Assembly: GCA_038030265.1 (NCBI GenBank)
Contig: CM075943.1
Coordinates: forward strand, 31,992,001 to 32,056,000
Reading direction: 5' to 3'
Source of the DNA: Corythucha ciliata
Taxonomy: Eukaryota > Arthropoda > Insecta > Hemiptera > Tingidae
Length of the DNA: 64,000 nucleotides
Shown here in pieces: positions 57,230 to 64,000 of the stretch. Position 1 is the first letter of the stretch. The number at the start of each line of letters is the position of its first letter. A program made the translations under genes and the position numbers. The notes under the pieces were generated by a model. It did not search any database. It saw only the letters and a list, made by a program, of their open reading frames with translations, and was not told where the DNA came from.

Positions 57230-57560
57230 TCGCCTTCAGAACCAATTCCTCGAATTTCGCTTACTAATACATACACCAATTTCGCTGTTTTATTATTTTT
57301 GGAGAAACCCAAATTTCGCAAACTACAAGCTCTGCCTCACTGAGCAACCAGCATCTCTGTTTTCGACCACTAAGACATCACTTTTATTGATTTTTCTAGC
57401 ACATAAAAAAACAAAACAAAAAAACCAACAACATTTTCCCTGATCTGGCTAACATAAACACAAATTTCATGTATTTCGCTCCATAAAACCAATTTTGCGG
57501 ATTTTTCTCACAAAAAAAAACAACACATTTTCGCTTATCGGGTTAAAAAACAAAAAAAAT
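57230..57560 (+). repeat. degenerate array, family G
   Basis: Loose units containing AAATTTCGC, CGATTTTTCT or TTTCGCTTA with AAAACCAA blocks, spaced about 40-45 bp. A smaller patch recurs at 58570-58740 (AAAACCGATTTTGCTGATT type). Confidence 0.5.
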
Positions 57561-58570
57561 TCGCTCCGGCAGCTGGCGGTCGGAAAGAGTGCATTTCTTC
57601 CGTATACGGAAACCCTAAGCCGTCCCAGAAGTAATAATTTTGATACCATAATTTGTTTCATTAAGCCGAACTGCTTCCTCTATTTTCACCACCCTCTCTT
57701 CAAAAATGTCGAAAAGTTTCGGTAGTTTTCCAAGGGCTTTGTAAGATTACATTTTTGTGCCGTATTTTATAATACCTAAACGTGTGAATTTAAGCAATTT
57801 TTTTGAAATTTCATCCCCCATTTCACCCTCCCCATCAAAGTTTTCGATAAATCACAATGGAAACCAGGGCTTTCGTTACATTAAATTATTGAGTAGAATT
57901 TTAGAGCGCTAAGATGAACTAGTGAAGTTCGACGCTATTTTTACACTTCCACATCACCGGAAAGACCACCCCCACCACCTTGACTTTTTCGAAAAATTAA
58001 AATGGGAATCAAAGGCTACTATAACATGGAGTATACGTACCGAATATAATGCTTCTAGAATCAACTGGTGATTTATAGTGATTTTTTTACCATTTAACCC
58101 CTATTTTCCCCCCTTCCACCTTGACCAATTTGGCCCAAATGCAATACCGACCGGGGTCTTATGACTACTGATTTTTGTGCCAAAGCGCGTTCCACTAAAT
58201 TGATTTCTTCGAGAGTTATCGTGTAATAAGACCACGCTACAAGGTGATTTATAGTGATTTTTTGACAATTTCAACCCCTATTTTCTCCCCCTCCACCTCG
58301 ACCGATTTGGCCCAAATGCAATACCGACCGGGGTCTTATGACTACTGATTTTTGTGCCAAAGCGCGTTCCGCTAAATTGATTTCTTCGAGAGTTATCGTG
58401 CTAACAAGAAAACGGCCATACGCTTATAAATAAACCTATATATTATATGAATCCTGGAGATCACTGAATTCGTGTTCTAGAGGTTCTGAAACGTGAAAAA
58501 AACATGACATGACCCATGTTTGCCACCATCACGACGAGACCAATAGTGCATTTTCAGAATGAAATGCACT
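57560..58570 (+). repeat. long dispersed repeat, copy 2, with tandem satellite monomers
   Basis: Collinear with 52982-53570 but expanded. Two near-identical tandem monomers of 176 bp start at 58067 and 58243 (GGTGATTTATAGTGATTTTTT). More diverged monomer-like sequence precedes them from about 57720. The right end (GAATTCGTGTTCTAG, CACGACGAGACC) matches copy 1 again. Confidence 0.8.
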
Positions 58571-58739
58571 AAAACAAAAATTCACGGATGTTTGTTGCTG
58601 ACAATCCGATTTCGAACGTCTGCTTAATTTGAAAACCGATTTTGCTGATTTTTTGCACTAAAATCCCATTTTCGCAGGTTCGGCGCGCAATATCGTGTGT
58701 TTTGACTAGCTCAAATCGTGTTTAGCCGCCAACCAGACT

Positions 58740-59139
58740 TATGGTGGGAGAGGGCATGCCTGCTCTGTTTACCGTCTTAGGTCTAAAATTTAAAGTTTAG
58801 CTCCACAAGTATCACTTTATATTTATTTTTTGACGGATAGTGTCCGTTTCTATTCAAATTTAGTCTCTGATGACCGTGAATTGACGTGATTCTAAATGTC
58901 TAACATGCAGATCCTGTTATAAGCCTGCAAAAAGGCAAGGGTGCATCTGATATTTTCGCCAGTGAAGCTGCCCACAGGCATGGATCCAGTTTATCTCAAG
59001 AATATTTGCAAATTTTTCAAATCTTAGCAGTGAAAAGGTGCACATAAGCCGCATGTGAGCAAATTGCATTAATTTTGACTCGGGCGTTGCATCGCGAAAC
59101 CTTGAAAATGGCGTTTTCCTCAATTTCACTTGCGAACGA
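58740..59139. other. no recognised gene
   Basis: AT-rich spacer with no coding signal. Confidence 0.4.
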
Positions 59140-59500
59140 ACAATTTTTCTTAATTTTAGCCGTGAATAAGCACTTTTTCAAAAAAGTACGCGCTAAAAGT
59201 CACGCTCTTTCTCAATTGTACCGGCAAACTTGTCATGCATATGTATAAAAACGGTCAATTAGAACTTTTTCGCAATGTTTACCGAGATGTATGTTTGAGA
59301 AACCACGACCTAGCACCTTCGGAATGAGCTCCATTTCTCAAGTTTAGCCATGAATTGGCGTTCTTCCTCAATTTTAGCCGCAAATGAGTGATTTTTCTCA
59401 ATTCTACATTGAACGAGCGATTTATTTTGTCAATTTTGCTGTGAAAAGGGCTCTACAAACCGTGCATTAGCGAATTTTCTTAATTTCGTTCCGGGCTTTG
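59140..59500 (-). repeat. degenerate array, family C (reverse)
   Basis: Units such as TTTTCTCAATTTTAGCCG and TGAATGAGCGATTTTT-like blocks are the reverse complement of the family at 10240-11000 and 15420-15670. Confidence 0.6.
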
Positions 59501-59767
59501 CATCTTCTAATTCTTCTCGCTTTATGTTTACATCAAATTTCACCCCACAGTAACAATAAACCGCCTTAAGTCGGACACCTTACTTTTGCATATGGGGCGA
59601 CTCAACAGAGCTCCAGGGATCTCTACCTCGTTCAGTTCTACCTCACGGAAGGGAATCCGACTTGCCATACAAGCAGGAAACACAAATTAATCTATTAAGT
59701 AAGACTCTGAGGGATAAAATACAGTCAAAAAGGCACTAAGATAGGACTTTATATATTATTGACTCAA

Positions 59768-59961
59768 CCAACGATATATAAACCTGGATTGCTCACAGTG
59801 GTCTGGAGGGGCGTGGAGGGGGCAGGTCGTCACCTGGTAAACAATCATCCTGTCCCTCTCCTTGTGTAGTTATGGCAACACGGTACTTATTTTGAAACTC
59901 CGCCTCTCTCATCCACTTGGGAACTTAACTGATGGCTATTCTTTATCAGCAGTGATGAGCA
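59768..59961 (-). repeat. dispersed repeat, inverted copy of 4661-4875
   Basis: CCAACGATATATAAACCTGG through CTTTATCAGCAGTGATGAGC is the reverse complement of 4661-4875 with indels. Confidence 0.7.
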
Positions 59962-60839
59962 ATCCAGTTCTTTTTAAATCGTTGCTGACAGCTTTATTCG
60001 ACACTTTTTATCACCTTCTATCATGCAAACAGCTACCCCCCCCCCCAGAACTCGTCTGACGCATGCGAAGTGAGTGACCGTGAAATCACCTATTCAAACC
60101 CCCTTCACTTGAGCAGTTGAGCGATTTATTACTACGAATAGCGACATAACGCTAACTGTTCTGATGCGTACCCGCTTCCCTAATTATCACGGAATTTCCA
60201 TTGATTCCTCTTTTTTGGTTGTACGTAAAGTTATGTACATATGTCGCATCCATGTCGAGTAATTGTCCATTCACGAAGTGGCTCCACTAACCGTAACTTC
60301 AAAACGTTACGACATCTGGACAAAGAAATTGTCCATTTCTTGAAAAGGAAATCGTGTTTGTCCAGTTGAAGAAATCAAGCTTCCTTACTGCAAGTGAATG
60401 CCCAACATTATCCTTTTCGTGAAATGGATGAGTAAGGAATCTCAGATGCTGAAACAAATTTTTATTTTTTAATTTAAAAGGTTATTTTATTAAGCACTCA
60501 AAAACCCGCTAAAAAATGACGTTGTGCATTCAATTTTGTGGAAACAATTTTTGGCTATCTCAGAAGTATCACCTCCTAGATCATAAAAAAAAGTCCTGTG
60601 CAGGTGCCAGACACGATCAAATGACCCGGATTATTTTTCATACTGTTGTCTCTCGGACATGGGGGGGGGGGGGTAATCGAAACTCCTCACCTCACTGTAC
60701 ACCTCCACCACCTGCCCAGCCCTCCCACCTATATGTTTAGAGTGATTTGACTATGTTATGGGTGGAGGGGGGTAGTTCTACTCCCCCCCCCCTTAGATCC
60801 GGCTATGCCGCATACAGTCAGCTTTGCCAATTTTAGGTC
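59962..60839. other. no recognised gene; C and G homopolymers
   Basis: Eleven C at 60036-60046, thirteen G at 60661-60673 and ten C at 60783-60792. No gene. Confidence 0.4.
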
Positions 60840-61120
60840 GTCAATAGTGCGTTAAGCCAAGGCGCGAATGCTCAGTTCAGGCATTCCTGGCACGCGATAG
60901 GTAGATTTTGCAATTTTAAGGTCAGAAATCATCCATTTCGGCATTTTCAGGACGTTAAAATCGTCAGTTTTGCCATTTTTAGGGCGCAAGAAGTCAGTTT
61001 GGCTATTTTCAATGCGTGAATTCCCATTTTCACTATTTTTAGGGCGCAAGAAGTCAGTTTAGCCATTTTCAAGGCGCGAATTGTTAATTCTGTCATTTCG
61101 GGGCGTGACTATATAGTCAA
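60840..61120 (-). repeat. degenerate array, family A (reverse)
   Basis: About seven units such as CCATTTTTAGGGCGCAAG followed by AAGTCAGTTTGGC, 40 bp apart, reverse complement of 9415-10085. Confidence 0.7.
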
Positions 61121-61815
61121 CTCGTAGGCCAAGGAATGAGAAATCTGTAGAACTGGTCACGAAAGGGGGCAAGGCGGAGTATTTTGGTCCAAATCGAATG
61201 ATAGGGGTGACCAGAGACATAGGATTAAACTAAATCAGCGTGAGTGACTCTGACAATACAACTAAGTCGCCGTTGGAATTAGAAGGATAGTAGAGGTGGT
61301 CACTGGGCACTTTGCAGTGCAGAAACACTTGCACACGATGAGATTGGAGGTACCAACTCGTGGGGGTGTAGTAGCATAAATTTTAGACTGCGATGAAAAG
61401 ATCTGTTGTTATTTAGTCATTGTTATTATCAAATATGTCGTGTGTGTGTTCATAGCTATACTGTACGAATGGTATTTTTTGTTGTCTTTGCCTCTTTGCC
61501 TGAGTATTTTTTTCTCTGTGAGTGGCTACCGCACAATAAAGATAAAATGAAAATAAAAAAATGATTTCCATCTTCTGATAATATTAATTCTTTAAAGCTA
61601 TACAAACAAAATTTTCGGTAATTGGTTTCGACTAAAAAACAAAAAACGACGAACAAATATGAATAAAAAAAAAAAATTTTTTTATGAAAGCGTTTCGCTG
61701 TTGCCCGGCTCCAATGAATAGGTGCAGCAGCGCTTAGAATGCCGAACAGGGCCGCCTCTTTGTCCTTGTGGCTGTGGATCACGATGGATGGTGGTCGAAG
61801 AGCTCTCGCTACTCC
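61121..61815. other. no recognised gene; would hold the 3' UTR of the gene model at 61816-62854
   Basis: If the three-exon model is right, the minus-strand 3' UTR lies here. I find no canonical AATAAA on the minus strand, only long A/T runs near 61663-61685. Confidence 0.3.
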
Positions 61816-61854
61816 TCAGCACCCTGAACACTGCTGCATGGCTTCCAAGTTACC
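61816..61854 (-). CDS. putative last exon (13 codons with stop) of an unidentified host gene
   Basis: On the minus strand TTGTTTTCCTAG ends at 61855 and is followed by a frame ending CAGCAGTGTTCAGGGTGCTGA. In phase 0, as required by the end of the preceding exon at 62030, it encodes twelve residues ending QQCSGC and then TGA. The small size makes this the weakest part of the model. Confidence 0.35.
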   Translation of the reverse strand, partial: GNLEAMQQCSGC

Positions 61855-62029
61855 CTAGGAAAACAACCCAGTATGTGTAATTATATTCTCGTAAATAATT
61901 ATAATTATCCCTTATGCCTGATATCCGATATATTGAAAAGAACGGAAGGGCGAGGAGGCAGCTAGACGATGGAAGGATAGCCGACACGTAGTCTACCGGG
62001 TATCGCCTTTCCCTCAAGAGCCCGCATAC

Positions 62030-62271
62030 CCACATGCACCGGATACGACTTCCTTTTTTTCGGTTTGTAAGACGATCAATTTTTTCCTCCTTGTGCATCA
62101 ACTTTAAAGCATGGTTTTGGTTTGAGAAATCGAGGTAGTATTTTACAAAATATTGTGCCGCATTAATCGGGTTCTCAACAACAAAATCGCTAATGTATAC
62201 CACCCCATCTTTATTGTTTCTGCTATTGATAACGAGGAGCTCATTCAGATGTTCTGCTCTTATGTAGATAC
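62030..62271 (-). CDS. putative internal exon of an unidentified host gene
   Basis: The minus strand has an acceptor TATTAG ending at 62272 and a possible donor GTATGC at 62029. The frame of 80 codons is open across the exon: IYIRAEHLNELLVINSRNN, then DGVVYISDFVVENPINAAQY, then FVKYYLDFSNQNHAL, then a basic stretch DRLTNRKKGSRIR. Its first two bases complete the codon left by the exon at 62676-62854 to Gly, so the phase agrees exactly. Composition (mixed hydrophobic and acidic, few rare runs) is protein-like. I do not recognise the family. The donor is uncertain; the frame stays open further. Confidence 0.5.
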
Positions 62272-62675
62272 CTAATATTTTTTTTTAAAAAAAAGATAAT
62301 ATCTCCCTCAAACAAAACCACTACGACAAGTATAATCAATCTTATGTGCTGCATGTCGCGTCGGATACTTTTATGAAAACAAGTAGCGTCATCATAATAT
62401 ATCAATTCGTTATGTTTACTTGAAAAGTTGACGTGCTTTCAACGCAGACTTGCGACAAAAGGAAATGAAGCAGATTCATAAATAACTCTTCAAGTGCGTT
62501 CGGCTAGCCCTTCTTGTTCAAACACTGGTGGCTATTATTATTAACTAGAGGACGAAGAAACAACTTTCTTGACCATCAGTGTGGATGACAGTGACAAATC
62601 ATTACGACAGTATACAAGTAACGGGCATCTACATTTGAGTTCACAAACATTTTTTCACCAAGACGTTTTCCTCAC

Positions 62676-62854
62676 CTTCCGAAACAGAGTTGTGATAGGT
62701 ATAGTGCATTAATAGTAACCCGCGCCAAAATACTCGATGAGCACGTGTTTCAATCTCTCCTTGATCGCGTAATTCAATGAACTTAATATTCGTGACAAGA
62801 ACTTGACCCTGAAGTGAGACGGTACGCGTCATTATGAAACGTCCTCGATGAGTT
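62676..62854 (-). CDS. putative internal exon of an unidentified host gene
   Basis: The exon is bounded by an acceptor CTGTTTTTAG (AG at 62856-62855) and a consensus donor GAAG/GTGAG (GT at 62675-62674). The open frame gives THRGRFIMTRTVSLQGQVLV, then TNIKFIELRDQGEIETRAHR, then VFWRGLLLMHYTYHNSVSE, ending one base into a codon. That base plus the first two of the exon at 62271 make GGT, keeping the frame through a 404-bp intron. An internal ATG at 62832-62830 could serve as start, but the acceptor upstream suggests more 5' exons. No mobile-element similarity is evident. Family not recognised. Confidence 0.5.
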
Positions 62855-64000
62855 CTAAAAACAGGTAGAATTACCAGCTCACCAGTCTGTATAGGAAACT
62901 GTGAGAGGGACCATTTCTAAACGCGGTTTGTTTTCGTCGTCCTTATTATGCGAAAATAATCAGGCACCAACAAAAACCTTATAATTAAATGGAATGTTTC
63001 TTTTAGACCCTTACATGTGAGTGGTTCGATAATCAGATTTAAAAATATTACCGCTAACCTTATTTGATGCAAATTATCTAATTATACGAGCTATTTAGAT
63101 GAGGGCTGGGGAGCAAGCACGCAATAGCAAGGCTAACCAGGTAAAGTCCGCGGAGAACTAACCATTGTATTTGTCTACAGTTTTGAACTCACGGAATTTT
63201 TTGAAACATTTTTCTAAATGCGAGCCAGAAACAAAAAAGTATTTTTAGGAAAATACCGATCAGTTCTTTGAATTTCACGGTATTAGAAATACCATAACCC
63301 ACTTCGAATTCTCCTTTCGTGTGAATGAAGCTAACAAAACTCTATGCGAAAGAACCTTCGCTACTTATTGATTGTTATTAATTGGCCAGTTAACAAACTC
63401 TAATCTAAATAGCGTGCACATGAAGCATATATTGTTGGCATGAGAGACGTAGGAGCACGGTAAAATTGTGTGTAACTACTACTAAATTGTTTAGGCCCCC
63501 CACTTGTATAGAAACCTACTCTTGAATTTACAGGCGTCCTTTAGTTCAGAAGCTAGAGAAGACGAATCACTCACTTTATCATTAAATCTTGGTTTCTTTG
63601 TCCCAAATAAGCCGTAATCGTTTGTCTATTCGATTTAAAATTATTAGCCTATAAAGGATAACAAGCGTGGGTTCCTTTGTGTAAAAACCCACACCAGGGT
63701 AGTTTACTTCCACCCTTCTTCTATGTTAAGTTGGCCTATGTTACGGTAAGGAAGAATGGATCGAACACTGCCGATGTAGTTTTGTATACAAATGAAAACG
63801 CTATGAGCCAAAGTAATTACTAAGTGGTCACAACAATTCAAAAATACATGTACTGTACCTATGTTGCTAGAAACTCTTTTATTTAATACGTAAAGCTGTT
63901 TTTGCCCTAATTAAGTAGAACCTGAGATACCAGGAAGAGTGCGGCAAAGTGGCTCAAGTTCACGGTTGTCTTGGAAAAGTACTCATTCGAACCTCTACGA
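62855..64000. other. no recognised gene; presumed upstream intron of the minus-strand gene
   Basis: If the exon at 62676-62854 is internal, this stretch is the upstream intron and may hide short exons. I could not identify any with confidence. No repeats stand out. Confidence 0.35.

Noticed and set aside
61690..61850. Alternative open frame on the minus strand with SSESSSTT and GQRGGPVRHSK
   Set aside because: GC-rich and open for about 55 codons, but it would put a TAA just after the acceptor at 61855 and is out of phase with the upstream exons.

Overview
This window is non-coding-rich, AT-rich nuclear DNA from a metazoan, most likely an insect or other arthropod. The reasons are relics of Ty1/copia, Ty3/gypsy, jockey/I-type LINE and THAP-type P transposases, GT-AG introns, dense foldback/MITE elements and a eukaryotic-type tRNA gene without operons. 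A hemipteran is only my guess. No bacterial, phage or CRISPR features are present.

Layout: 0.1-2.2 kb holds the 3' end of a copia element on the minus strand. 3.75-4.88 kb holds a 0.9 kb foldback next to a dispersed repeat, then a THAP fragment. 6.1-7.3 kb is a graveyard of gypsy (integrase C-terminus, RT) and probable Penelope fragments. 9.4-11.0 and 14.1-20.0 kb are long degenerate arrays with a loose period of about 30-45 bp in several unrelated unit families. A 5'-truncated jockey-like LINE with an 8-bp target duplication interrupts one array at 18.39-19.33 kb. 23.7-24.6 kb is another array split by a TA-flanked MITE. 25.2-29.3 kb is a nearly complete I-group LINE (endonuclease, RT, RNase H) that landed inside a MITE and carries a 15-bp target duplication. 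30.3-33.8 kb has a MITE with a TTA microsatellite and a decayed THAP/P-type transposase gene that still shows introns. 37.97-38.05 kb is a tRNA-like gene with a T6 terminator and odd anticodon loop. 41.2 kb is the best-preserved MITE, with a 9-bp target duplication. 45.2-49.5 kb is a decayed gypsy element on the minus strand. 53 and 57.6-58.6 kb are two copies of one long repeat, the second with 176-bp tandem monomers. 61.8-62.9 kb contains the last three exons of a probable host gene on the minus strand.

Almost every recognisable protein-coding segment is a dead mobile element. The only host-gene candidates are the phase-consistent three-exon model at 61816-62854 and a few weak single-exon candidates. 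Nested insertions with clean target duplications give a relative chronology: arrays and MITEs first, LINEs later. The most unusual signals are the several families of degenerate short-period arrays in both orientations, the number of foldback families with recurring conserved termini, and a dozen G or C homopolymers of 9-13 bases.
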